The translations under genes were made by a program, and so were the position numbers. Of a DNA stretch of 64,000 nt, positions 28,448 through 37,417 are shown piece by piece (the first letter of the stretch is position 1; each line of letters starts with the position of its first letter). The DNA is taken from NCBI GenBank assembly GCA_016845105.1, contig JAERTF010000165.1:1-64000 (forward strand). Direction: 5' to 3'. The notes beneath the pieces were generated by a model, which saw only the letters and a program-made list of their open reading frames with translations, was not told the origin of the DNA and made no database searches. The stretch is from Bacteroidota bacterium. GTDB lineage: Bacteria; Bacteroidota; Bacteroidia; Bacteroidales; F082.

Positions 28448-30325
28448 CTATTTCATCAGTTTCAATACAGCATCAACAACCCCAGTTTTATCATAACCAC
28501 AAACTTTGTGGAGAGTTTCAACCTTACCATGAGTAATAAATGTATTGGGGATACCTAATGAAACTAAATCATTATGATAATTGTTATTGTTTTTGAAGTT
28601 TAGAACACTTGAACCCATTCCGCCAACAACTATGCCATCTTCAACGGTTATTATGTATTTGAAATTATTAAATACTTCATGCAGTAATTCTTCATCAATT
28701 GGAGCAAGAAAACGCAAATCATAGTGTGCAGGGTTAATCTTTTGATTTTTAAGAATGGGTATTGCTTCAATAACATAATTACCTGCATGACCAATACTTA
28801 GGATTGCAATTTCATCACCTTTAAGTAAACATCTGCCTTTACCAATTTCTAGTTTCTCAAACGGAAGATTCCAGCTATTAAGCACACCTCTACTTCTGGG
28901 GTATCTTATTGAAAAAGGTCCATCATAATATGTTGATGAAGTGAACATCAGGTTGCGTAACTCAACTTCATTTAATGGTGCACTGATAACCATATCAGGA
29001 ATACTGTTCATAAATGCAAGATCGAATGCACCATGATGGGTTGCCCCATCCTCTCCAACTAATCCGGCACGATCAACACAAAAAACAACTGGTAGTTTTT
29101 GTAGTGCAACATCGTGAATTACCTGATCATAAGCACGTTGCAAAAAAGTGGAATAAACAGTACACATTGGTTTAAAGCCCTCAGCCGCAAGTCCTGCAGC
29201 AAAAGTTACAGCGTGCTGTTCAGCTATTCCAACATCAAAAACACGTTCGGGGAATTTACTCTTCATAAAAGTTAATGCTGATCCCGTTGGCATGGCTGGT
29301 GTAATGGCAACAATATTCTTATTGTTTTCTGCTAATTCAAGTAGTGTTTTACCATAAACTTCCTGATAAGTAGCTGATTGTATATCTGATTTATTTTTAA
29401 TCAGATCTCCTGTAATTCTATTAAATTTTCCGGGTGCATGATAGGTGGTTTGTTCTTCTTCTGCCTTTTTGAAACCCTTGCCTTTCTTTGTAATAACATG
29501 TAATAATTTAGGACCGGTTATATTTTTTGTTTCAGTTAGTATTTTCACTAAACTTGGAATATCATGACCATCCACAGGCCCAAAGTAACTAAAGTTCATG
29601 GCTTGAAATAAGTTACTTCTTTTTTCGATTTTTCCTTCTAAAAAAGTATTATCAAATGAACCACTTTTTGATAATTTATTATCAATACCTAGAGATTTCC
29701 ATGTCTTTCTACCAAGCTTTGAAGATGTGGCCATTTGATTAAATAAACCTTTCAAGGAACCCACATTTTCATCAATAGATATACCATTATCATTTAGTAC
29801 AACAAGTATATCAGCATTTGTTGCTCCTGCATTATTCATGCCCTCCATTGCCATTCCTCCGGTTAATGCTCCATCACCAATAACAGCAATGTGTTTACGA
29901 TTCATTTCTCTCTTTAAAGAAGAGGCCTCTGCCATACCCAAAGCCGCCGATATTGAGGTTGACGCATGTCCGGTTCCAAAGGCATCATATTCACTTTCCT
30001 TACGTATTGGGAACCCTCCAATGCCTTTGTATTGCCTATTGGTATAAAAAGAATCACGTCGCCCGGTTAAAATTTTATGACCATAAGCTTGATGGCCCAC
30101 ATCCCAAATTAGTCGATCGTATGGTGTATTATATGCATAATGCAATGCCACCGTTAGTTCAACCACTCCTAGGCTTGATCCAAGGTGACCTGGATGAACA
30201 CTCACCACATCTAAAATAAACTCTCTCAATTCATTTGATAACTGAATGAGCTCTGACTCAGACAAATCCCTTATATCAGAAGGACTATCTATTTTTGATA
30301 ATAATGTATGTGGTTTTGGTGTCAT
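28448..30325 (-). CDS. dxs: 1-deoxy-D-xylulose-5-phosphate synthase
   Basis: Dxs condenses pyruvate and glyceraldehyde-3-phosphate, using thiamine diphosphate, in the first step of the MEP isoprenoid pathway. The 625-residue protein has the N-terminal signature VHPGHLGSSLGVVELTVALHY, the ThDP motif GDGALTGGMAMEGMNNAG, the transketolase-like pyrimidine domain with FDVGIAEQHAVTFAAGLAAEG, FCVDRAGLVGEDGATHHGAFD, and the C-terminal domain ending VVDAVLKLMK. It is complete and of normal length. It is the last of several minus-strand genes; an own promoter candidate at 30376-30383 lies 50 bases upstream. Confidence 0.96.
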   Translation of the reverse strand: MTPKPHTLLSKIDSPSDIRDLSESELIQLSNELREFILDVVSVHPGHLGSSLGVVELTVALHYAYNTPYDRLIWDVGHQAYGHKILTGRRDSFYTNRQYKGIGGFPIRKESEYDAFGTGHASTSISAALGMAEASSLKREMNRKHIAVIGDGALTGGMAMEGMNNAGATNADILVVLNDNGISIDENVGSLKGLFNQMATSSKLGRKTWKSLGIDNKLSKSGSFDNTFLEGKIEKRSNLFQAMNFSYFGPVDGHDIPSLVKILTETKNITGPKLLHVITKKGKGFKKAEEEQTTYHAPGKFNRITGDLIKNKSDIQSATYQEVYGKTLLELAENNKNIVAITPAMPTGSALTFMKSKFPERVFDVGIAEQHAVTFAAGLAAEGFKPMCTVYSTFLQRAYDQVIHDVALQKLPVVFCVDRAGLVGEDGATHHGAFDLAFMNSIPDMVISAPLNEVELRNLMFTSSTYYDGPFSIRYPRSRGVLNSWNLPFEKLEIGKGRCLLKGDEIAILSIGHAGNYVIEAIPILKNQKINPAHYDLRFLAPIDEELLHEVFNNFKYIITVEDGIVVGGMGSSVLNFKNNNNYHNDLVSLGIPNTFITHGKVETLHKVCGYDKTGVVDAVLKLMK

Positions 30326-30375
30326 TAATTATAAAATCAGAAAGATTTTGTGATAATATTATTACAAAAAGCATA

Positions 30376-30383
30376 CAAAGTTA
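30376..30383 (-). promoter_or_regulatory. TAnnTTTG promoter box for dxs
   Basis: CAAAGTTA on the plus strand reads TAACTTTG on the minus strand, 50 bases upstream of the dxs ATG in the gap after the 5-alpha-reductase-like gene. Confidence 0.4.
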
Positions 30384-30410
30384 TTAGTTTTGAAACAATC
30401 TGGAGTTTTA

Positions 30411-31172
30411 TTACAGTACTTTTGGAATTATCGCTTTTCTATCCTTCGGATAATTGGTAAATCTATGATAATACCATCGGTGATGATCAACTGCACGAGG
30501 TATTAAATTTGCCATTGTCCATAAAGCAAATGAGAAACTTGGCAAACACCAACTCATCAACGCCCATCCCAACCACTCAATAATTTCACCAAACAAATTG
30601 GGAGAAGAAATATACTTAAAAAGTCCGCCATAAGGAATGTAATAACCTGATTTACCACCTTTTCGCAAATCAAAAAGTTTATTGTCAGATGAAATATTTA
30701 TGTACATGCCAACAATGAATAATAGCAATCCAATTAAAAATCTGGGATCATATAACCATGACATTTCATAATTTGGTGATAATGTACCGAACCAATAGCC
30801 ATTGAAAAATCCATTTAAGAAGTTGAAACATATTGCTAATAATATAATTAACCAAGGCATTTGTTGTGGTTTCGATTTCATTTTAAATGGGAAGATCAAA
30901 ATCCTATTGGCATAATGAAGCATAAACAAACCGTAAAAAATGTAAACGGGTATAGATTTAGATGCACTGCCCGTAAAAAAGAACCAGGAAAAAACAATAA
31001 CTACAGGTGCTTCCATTAATATCCATCCAAGTCGATTGTTTATTTTTGGCCCCCATGAGCTTGATGTATGCCTACCATATGGAACAATAACCTTTAATAA
31101 AACAGGAAACATAATTATTGCCAAGAATATCCAAATATATAGTGATGTAAAATAAAGTTGATCTGAAATCAT
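30411..31172 (-). CDS. Steroid 5-alpha-reductase family membrane enzyme
   Basis: Membrane enzyme of the 3-oxo-5-alpha-steroid 4-dehydrogenase (SRD5A/DUF1295-like) family, which reduces C=C bonds conjugated to a carbonyl using NADPH. The 253-residue protein has about six hydrophobic segments and the family's C-terminal NADPH-site signature: GGLFKYISSPNLFGEIIEWLGWA, then FALWTMANLIPRAVDHHRWYYHRF. VPYGRHTSSSWGP near the N-terminus also fits the family. The start is the ATG at 31172, two bases after the upstream SDR stop; the longer frame to 31202 would overlap it. Cotranscription with an SDR of 3-beta-HSD/dihydroflavonol reductase type suggests both act on one hydrophobic substrate. Substrate is unknown. 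Confidence 0.82.
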   Translation of the reverse strand: MISDQLYFTSLYIWIFLAIIMFPVLLKVIVPYGRHTSSSWGPKINNRLGWILMEAPVVIVFSWFFFTGSASKSIPVYIFYGLFMLHYANRILIFPFKMKSKPQQMPWLIILLAICFNFLNGFFNGYWFGTLSPNYEMSWLYDPRFLIGLLLFIVGMYINISSDNKLFDLRKGGKSGYYIPYGGLFKYISSPNLFGEIIEWLGWALMSWCLPSFSFALWTMANLIPRAVDHHRWYYHRFTNYPKDRKAIIPKVL

Positions 31173-31174
31173 AA

Positions 31175-32152
31175 TTAAAAATAACTGTTTTCTTTGAACC
31201 AATGATAAGTATCGGTTAATGTTTCATGTAATGATCTTGGATTAAAACCAAGCTCTTCTTTGGCCTTTTCAGATGATATTAAACGATTCCCCGACTGAAG
31301 AATTGATAAAGATTCATTTGTATAAAGTGGTTTGGTATTGGTTATTTTGGCATAAGCATACAAAAATGGAATACCAATTTTGGCTAACCAAAGTGGTAAT
31401 ACTGTAATTGTCTTATGTTTATCACTAACTTTAATTAGTAAATCGGCAAAATCTTTTATTGTAAGCCAACTTCCAGATAGTATATAACGGTTTCCACCTA
31501 CTCCGTTTTTAATGGCAGATATTGATGCATCTACAATATCCCGAACATCTACCCAATCATATCCTCCTGGTACAACACCAGGGAGTTTACCGTTATAGGC
31601 CATTATAATAAATTCTCCCATAAGCGAAGGACCATAGTCCTCAGGGCCAATTATTGAGGTTGGATTTATTATAATCACATCAAAGTCGTTACTTTGCTGA
31701 CCTAGTACCCATTTATCAGCAATAGCTTTTGTCCTCTCATATGGAATTATTGAATCTATTGCTACCTCTCTTGACTCATCCATGGGTAAATTCAAAGGTT
31801 CGTGAACCAATGCATGTATTGAGCTAAAGTGAATTAGTTTTTTTACTCCTAACTGTTTCGCTATGTTTACTAGGTTTTTTGTTCCTTCTACATTGGTAGA
31901 AAATACTTTACTTCTATTTTCAGATCCAATGGAGATAATTGCAGCAAGATGAAAAATCACTTCCAACCCTTTACAAAATTCCTTAAGTGATTCTGGATCA
32001 AGAACATTTCCATAAACCTTTTCAATGTCACTGTTAAAAAATTCATTTTTGTTTTTGTAGTTTAATATCCTAACATTGTGACCAAGTAGGATTAGTTTTT
32101 TTACAAGGTTTACTCCCACATGCCCTGTGGCTCCGGTAACACCAATTTTCAT
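31175..32152 (-). CDS. Extended SDR, NAD-dependent epimerase / 3-beta-HSD-like
   Basis: Extended short-chain dehydrogenase of 325 residues. The Rossmann motif GVTGATGHVGVNLVKKL opens the protein, HLAAIISIGSE follows, and the catalytic Ser and Tyr-x-x-x-Lys appear in HFSSIHALVHE and YERTKAIADKWV. Overall it resembles dihydroflavonol-4-reductase and 3-beta-hydroxysteroid dehydrogenase families more than nucleotide-sugar epimerases; no sugar-nucleotide motif is evident. It lies immediately upstream of the 5-alpha-reductase-like gene with a 2-base gap, so the pair probably forms a two-step redox unit on an isoprenoid, sterol-like or polyketide-like lipid. This pairing is inference. Confidence 0.82.
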   Translation of the reverse strand: MKIGVTGATGHVGVNLVKKLILLGHNVRILNYKNKNEFFNSDIEKVYGNVLDPESLKEFCKGLEVIFHLAAIISIGSENRSKVFSTNVEGTKNLVNIAKQLGVKKLIHFSSIHALVHEPLNLPMDESREVAIDSIIPYERTKAIADKWVLGQQSNDFDVIIINPTSIIGPEDYGPSLMGEFIIMAYNGKLPGVVPGGYDWVDVRDIVDASISAIKNGVGGNRYILSGSWLTIKDFADLLIKVSDKHKTITVLPLWLAKIGIPFLYAYAKITNTKPLYTNESLSILQSGNRLISSEKAKEELGFNPRSLHETLTDTYHWFKENSYF

Positions 32153-32307
32153 CCAATAGTTTTTAATTGGTCAAAGATATTAAAACCAAACCCACCAAGA
32201 AATTAATCAAGAATAATATTTATAAACATATCAAATACTAGTACATGGGTAGAAACAGAACTGTACAGAAATGTTCCGGAGCAGATAATTCAAAGATAGA
32301 ACTACTA

Positions 32308-33834
32308 TTATATATCTTTTAACAAGATAACTTTTTTAAGCAATATCCTAAAAGTGGTGCCTTGTCCAATGGTAGAGCTTTTAACAAATAGCTTTCCCTT
32401 ATGATAATCGCAAATTATTCTTTTTGACAATGATAAACCTAAACCCCATCCACGTTTTTTACTTGTATAACCTGGGTTAAATATTGCCTTTTGTTCAGTT
32501 GTTGAAATACCTTTTCCTGTGTCGCTAATATCAATAGCTACATATTTGCTTTCCTCATACAGATCAATTGTAATTTTACCATTACCAACCATTGCATCAA
32601 TTGCATTCTTACACAGATTTTCAATAACCCAGCTAAAAAGAGCAGGGTTTACAGGAATATTCAACTCATTCTTTTCATTGAAATTAAGTTGGTATTTAAC
32701 TTTTTTCGAAGTTCTGGGTTTTAAATATGCAATACTGTCTATTAGTATTTTAATAATATCTTCATTATCAAGTGAGGGAGTTGATCCAATTTTAGAAAAT
32801 CGCTCTGTAATCATATTAAGACGAACAACATCCTTTTCAATTTCTGTAGTGGCTTGTTTTACATTGGTTTCATCAATCTTGATCAACTCAAGCCATGCCA
32901 TTATGGAGGAAAGTGGAGTTCCAATTTGATGTGCAGTTTCACGAGCCATCCCGGCCCAAACTCTATTTTGTTCGGATTTTCGGGCAAAACTAAAAAGTAA
33001 GTATGCGATTGCTGCAAATACTGCAATAATTAATATTTGTGTTAATGGGAAGTATTTAATTATTGTTAATAACTCCGAATCCTGATAATAGATATAAGAT
33101 GATCCCTGGTCACCAAAATTTACTTTAATGGGGCGATTTTCGTCCGCCATTTCATCAAGTTTATCTTCTACATATGTAGAATCACTCATCTTAGCTTTAT
33201 CAAGGTTTCCAAACTTCAAAACATGAGTGTGGGTACTATCGGTTATTATTACCGGAACACTAGATGAGTTTAAAGCAACTTCCGACATAAACGAAGCAAC
33301 ATAATTACTCAACACATCCTTTAACTCAGTAAAAAACCTCGAATCCTTATAGTACAAATAACGATTACGATTTGGTAAATATTGGTAAACTATTGGTTCA
33401 TAAACTGTAAACTCTTCTTTAATTTTACCAGACAGGCGTAATATTGTATCTATTTTAAAATCAATATTCTTTGAATCCAATATCCATCCTTTATCATCAG
33501 TAATTATAAGAGGTATTGTATTGTTATCCCTAATTATATCCAAATAAAAATCATATTCCATCTGATCTTCATCCAGTAATTGAGTATAAACGTTAGCCAA
33601 TAACTCAACTCGCTTCCGTTCTTGTTCTTGGAGCTGTCCAAAAAAAGACTCAGTATATCTGACAAGCCTGGCTTTACGCTGAACTGCATCGGCCCATAAT
33701 CTAACATTTTTACGTTCTTCTGCAGCAAATTTCCTTACAATTAAACTTGTGTAAAATAATGATAATCCTATTATTAATAAGCCCAGAACAGAAAGAGCAA
33801 TCTTCCAAATCCTTTTGCGAGTATATATATCCAT
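32308..33834 (-). CDS. Membrane sensor histidine kinase
   Basis: Two-component sensor kinase of 508 residues. One transmembrane helix lies near residues 12-34, an extracytoplasmic sensor domain follows to about residue 260, and a second helix spans roughly 262-284. The HisKA box is ETAHQIGTPLSSIMAWLEL with phospho-acceptor His302. The ATPase domain has NLCKNAIDAM (N box), DTGKGI (G1) and GWGLGLSLSKRI (G2). The HQIGTPLSS form of the H box is common in Bacteroidota kinases. No response regulator is adjacent, so it is an orphan kinase here. The start is the ATG at 33834; the frame's first codon at 33837 is TTG. A TAnnTTTG box lies about 32 bases upstream. Confidence 0.9.
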   Translation of the reverse strand: MDIYTRKRIWKIALSVLGLLIIGLSLFYTSLIVRKFAAEERKNVRLWADAVQRKARLVRYTESFFGQLQEQERKRVELLANVYTQLLDEDQMEYDFYLDIIRDNNTIPLIITDDKGWILDSKNIDFKIDTILRLSGKIKEEFTVYEPIVYQYLPNRNRYLYYKDSRFFTELKDVLSNYVASFMSEVALNSSSVPVIITDSTHTHVLKFGNLDKAKMSDSTYVEDKLDEMADENRPIKVNFGDQGSSYIYYQDSELLTIIKYFPLTQILIIAVFAAIAYLLFSFARKSEQNRVWAGMARETAHQIGTPLSSIMAWLELIKIDETNVKQATTEIEKDVVRLNMITERFSKIGSTPSLDNEDIIKILIDSIAYLKPRTSKKVKYQLNFNEKNELNIPVNPALFSWVIENLCKNAIDAMVGNGKITIDLYEESKYVAIDISDTGKGISTTEQKAIFNPGYTSKKRGWGLGLSLSKRIICDYHKGKLFVKSSTIGQGTTFRILLKKVILLKDI

Positions 33835-33865
33835 CAATAGTTTATATTACGATGCTTTCACTAAA

Positions 33866-33873
33866 CAAAAGTA
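33866..33873 (-). promoter_or_regulatory. TAnnTTTG promoter box for the histidine kinase
   Basis: CAAAAGTA on the plus strand reads TACTTTTG on the minus strand, 31 bases upstream of the kinase ATG. The rest of the divergent gap to 34135 shows no clear box for the plus-strand ABC operon. Confidence 0.5.
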
Positions 33874-34135
33874 TAACTTATTATCAACTACATTATTGTC
33901 AATGTACAAAAATGGAAATTTCGATCGATCTTAAAAAAATATCAATATTCTCCGAAATCAGTTTTAATAGTTGCATTAAATAAAATATATGGTCGTTTTC
34001 GCACACATATTGTAAACCTCCCGAACACTTTAAACCTTGTCTAATTTTACTAACAACACATAATCAATAACATACAATCAATGGCATAATTATGGCTAAT
34101 AGCTGTTAGTTTTATCGATAAATCTACTGCACAAA

Positions 34136-34849
34136 ATGATTAATCTTAAAAATATAAATAAAACCTATTATACAGGCAAAACAAGCTTACATGTTTTAAA
34201 GGGAATTGATCTTGACATAAATCAAGGTGAGCTAGTTTCAATTATGGGATCATCCGGATCAGGTAAATCCACCCTGTTGAATATAATTGGCATGTTGGAT
34301 AATTATGACCAAGGCTCGTTCAATCTGAACGGAGAAATAATTAAAAATCTAAACGAGAAAAAAGCTGCGTTTTATCGCAACAAGTTCATTGGATTTGTAT
34401 TTCAATCTTTCAATCTAATTTCATTTAAAAACGCAATGGAGAATGTGGCATTGCCACTATATTACCAGAAGGTTAGCCGTAAGAAAAGGAATAAACTAGC
34501 CATGGATTATCTTGACAGAATGGGTCTTGCCGACTGGGCTCATCATCTGCCAAATGAGCTTTCAGGTGGTCAAAAACAAAGACTTGCAATTGCTCGTGCA
34601 CTAATATCAAACCCAAAAGTAATTCTGGCTGATGAACCCACAGGAGCATTAGATTCGGCCACTTCCATTGAAGTAATGAAGTTATTCAAAGAGATAAACA
34701 AAACAGGAATTACTATTCTTATTGTAACTCATGAAAGAGAAATAGCTGCTGAAACCGATAGAATAATCAAATTGAAAGATGGTTTAATTGATACTATAGT
34801 GGAGAATGGTCAAAGAAAAGAATGGCTAGCATCTCAACAAATGGCATAA
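34136..34849 (+). CDS. ABC transporter ATP-binding protein, MacB/LolD type
   Basis: Cytoplasmic ATPase of a MacB-type mechanotransmission exporter. The 237-residue protein has Walker A GSSGSGKST, the Q-loop VFQSFNLI, signature LSGGQKQRLAIARAL, Walker B VILADEPTGALD and the H-loop VTHERE. The LDS-like element after Walker B is typical of LolD/MacB. It is the first gene of a four-gene operon with two permeases and a membrane-fusion protein. In MacB of E. coli ATPase and permease are one chain; here they are separate, as is usual in Bacteroidota. Confidence 0.93.
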   Translation: MINLKNINKTYYTGKTSLHVLKGIDLDINQGELVSIMGSSGSGKSTLLNIIGMLDNYDQGSFNLNGEIIKNLNEKKAAFYRNKFIGFVFQSFNLISFKNAMENVALPLYYQKVSRKKRNKLAMDYLDRMGLADWAHHLPNELSGGQKQRLAIARALISNPKVILADEPTGALDSATSIEVMKLFKEINKTGITILIVTHEREIAAETDRIIKLKDGLIDTIVENGQRKEWLASQQMA

Positions 34850-34860
34850 ACAGATTAAGT

Positions 34861-36093
34861 ATGTTTGATATTGACAAATGGCAAGAAATATTTAACACCA
34901 TAAGTAAGAATAAACTTAGAACCTTACTTACCGGTTTTAGTGTAGCGTGGGGTATTTTCATGCTTGTTGTATTGCTTGGATCTGGTTATGGACTTGAAAA
35001 TGGCGTAAAAAAAGAATTCGAGGGTGATGCTGTAAATTATATTACCATAAACTCAGGTGTTACATCCAAAGCATACAAGGGAATGAAACCTGGAAGACGA
35101 GTTGAATTTAGCAATGAAGATCATGACATGCTAAAAGGCATGGAAAATGTTGATCACAGCTCAACACGTACTGCAATTTTTGGCAGTAACTTACTTTCTT
35201 ATAAAAACGAATATGGAACCTTTGATATTTTCGCCATAACACCCGAATACAAATATGTTGAATCATTAACAATGATTGATGGCAGGTTCCTTAATCAAAA
35301 TGATTTACAAGAATATCGTAAGGTAGTTGCACTTGGAAGGCTGGTTTATGAAGCGCTTTTTAAAGGAGGAACTCCGGGGGTAAATGAATACATAAAGGTT
35401 AATGGTGTGCCATTTAAAGTCATAGGTATTTTCAATGATCCGGGATCTGACAGAGATTTAAACAGGGTTTATATTCCGATTTCCACAGCACAGCGTGTTT
35501 TTAATATGGGTGACTATATTAGATCGGTTCATTTCAATCTTGAAGGTGGATCAGTGCCTGAAAGCATGCAAGTAATTGAAGAAGCCAAAACAAAACTATC
35601 TGCAAAACACAAGTTCGATCCCGAAGATAGACGTGCTATTTTTGTTTTTAATAGTATTGAAAATTATCAACAATTTATGAGCTTATTTGCAGGAATAAGA
35701 TTGTTTATATGGATCATTGGTGCAGGTACAATCATTTCAGGTATTGTTGGTGTTAGCAATATAATGATGATTGTTGTAAAAGAGCGCACCAAAGAAATAG
35801 GAATTAGGAAAGCACTTGGAGCAACACCATTTTCCATAGTAAGCCTAATTCTACAAGAATCGATCTTAATTACTGCAGTTGCAGGATATATTGGATTAGT
35901 AGTTGGTGTTGGATTACTCGAGCTTGTTTCAACATATCTTCCATCTGTTGATTATTTTGCCAATCCGGAAATAAATATGAATGTTGCTCTTACAGCTACT
36001 GCACTACTGGTTATTTCTGGTGCCATAGCAGGATATGTTCCTGCCAGAAAAGCAGCATCAGTAAAACCAGTAATTGCTTTGCGAGATGAATAA
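34861..36093 (+). CDS. MacB/FtsX-type ABC permease (first of two)
   Basis: Permease with the MacB-type topology: a first transmembrane helix near residues 20-45, a large periplasmic MacB_PCD domain of about 200 residues, then three helices at the C-terminus. FtsX-family signatures are seen at GVSNIMMIVVKERTKEIGIRKALGATPFSIV and the ending PARKAASVKPVIALRDE. I chose the ATG at 34861, which gives MFDIDKWQEIF and aligns with MFLLDKDKWTEIL of the next gene; the frame opens at 34822 inside the ATPase gene. The protein is 410 residues. It probably pairs with the next permease as a heterodimer. Confidence 0.9.
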   Translation: MFDIDKWQEIFNTISKNKLRTLLTGFSVAWGIFMLVVLLGSGYGLENGVKKEFEGDAVNYITINSGVTSKAYKGMKPGRRVEFSNEDHDMLKGMENVDHSSTRTAIFGSNLLSYKNEYGTFDIFAITPEYKYVESLTMIDGRFLNQNDLQEYRKVVALGRLVYEALFKGGTPGVNEYIKVNGVPFKVIGIFNDPGSDRDLNRVYIPISTAQRVFNMGDYIRSVHFNLEGGSVPESMQVIEEAKTKLSAKHKFDPEDRRAIFVFNSIENYQQFMSLFAGIRLFIWIIGAGTIISGIVGVSNIMMIVVKERTKEIGIRKALGATPFSIVSLILQESILITAVAGYIGLVVGVGLLELVSTYLPSVDYFANPEINMNVALTATALLVISGAIAGYVPARKAASVKPVIALRDE

Positions 36094-36102
36094 ACTAGTA
36101 TT

Positions 36103-37371
36103 ATGTTTTTATTAGATAAAGATAAATGGACCGAAATATTACATGCTCTTAGTAATAACAAACTAAGAACCTTTTTTACCGCATTTGGGGTTTTTTGGGG
36201 GATATTTATGCTTGTTATTATGCTAGGTTCGGGTAAGGGATTAAAAAATGGTGTTAACCAAGGTATGGGAGACATGGCTAACAACGCATTATTTATGTGG
36301 ACAATGCCTACATCTCAGCCATACAAAGGATTTCCAAGAGGCAGGAGATATCGGTTTAGAAACGATGACACAAAAGCATTACGTGATAATTTACCCGAAT
36401 TAGAACATATTGCTCCTCGTCTTCAGGTATTTAGTGCACAAGGTGATAACAATGTTGTTAGAGGTGAACGTACTGCTGCCTATACCATTCAGGGTGATTA
36501 TCCTGATATAAATAAAATAGATCCTGTTAATATTCATGCTGGTAGGTTTATAAACTACAACGACATTGATGATAAACGCAAGGTTGTTGTAATAGGTACA
36601 AGAGTGAAAGACGAGATGTTCAAAGCCGATGAAGACCCAATTGGAGAATATCTAAGAATTAGAGGGGTGTATTTTAGAGTTGTAGGAGTTTATTCGTCCA
36701 AGAAAAATGATCAACAAGCCGAACGTGAAAACCAGCAAATATTTATGCCTTTCACAACTCTTCAGCAAACTTACAACATGGGTGATATGGTTGGGTATTA
36801 TTCAATGACTTCATATAAAGATATCCCAGCTTCGGTAGCTCTTGAAAAAGCAAAAAAAATTGTAAAAGAACGACACTCGATTGCCCCTGATGATGATAGA
36901 GCGGTTGGTTCCTTTAATGTTGAAACAGAATTTCAGAAAATGGAAAACCTGTTCACAGGCATAAATGGATTAATATGGATTGTTGGCATTGGAACTTTGT
37001 TAGCCGGAGTAATTGGAGTAAGCAATATCATGCTAATTGTAGTAAAAGAGCGAACCAAAGAAATTGGCATACAACGTGCCATAGGAGCAACTCCTTTGGC
37101 AATACAAAGTCAAATCGTTCTTGAATCGGTATTTTTAACCGCTATGGCTGGATATATTGGATTAGTGTTGGGAGTTGGGATACTTGAATTAATAAATTAT
37201 TTACTTATTGAATTTGGTGCTTCAACGGATATGTTTGCACGACCCGAAGTAGATTTTGATAAAGCAATTGTAGCATTAATTATTCTTATTATTTCCGGTG
37301 CTTTTGCAGGATTAATTCCTGCCAGACGCGCCACACAAATAAAGCCAATTGATGCATTACGAGATGAGTAA
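36103..37371 (+). CDS. MacB/FtsX-type ABC permease (second of two)
   Basis: Paralogue of the preceding permease, 422 residues, with the same layout: N-terminal helix in RTFFTAFGVFWGIFMLVIMLG, MacB periplasmic domain, and three C-terminal helices bearing GVSNIMLIVVKERTKEIGIQRAIGATPLAIQ and a final PARRATQIKPIDALRDE. The gap to the previous gene is 9 bases. The paired permeases suggest a heterodimeric exporter with one shared ATPase. Substrate unknown; family members export peptides, lipoproteins or antibiotics. Confidence 0.9.
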   Translation: MFLLDKDKWTEILHALSNNKLRTFFTAFGVFWGIFMLVIMLGSGKGLKNGVNQGMGDMANNALFMWTMPTSQPYKGFPRGRRYRFRNDDTKALRDNLPELEHIAPRLQVFSAQGDNNVVRGERTAAYTIQGDYPDINKIDPVNIHAGRFINYNDIDDKRKVVVIGTRVKDEMFKADEDPIGEYLRIRGVYFRVVGVYSSKKNDQQAERENQQIFMPFTTLQQTYNMGDMVGYYSMTSYKDIPASVALEKAKKIVKERHSIAPDDDRAVGSFNVETEFQKMENLFTGINGLIWIVGIGTLLAGVIGVSNIMLIVVKERTKEIGIQRAIGATPLAIQSQIVLESVFLTAMAGYIGLVLGVGILELINYLLIEFGASTDMFARPEVDFDKAIVALIILIISGAFAGLIPARRATQIKPIDALRDE

Positions 37372-37417
37372 ACTAAAGATAAGAGATTAACTTTAAAAGA
37401 ATTAATAAAATTAAGAG

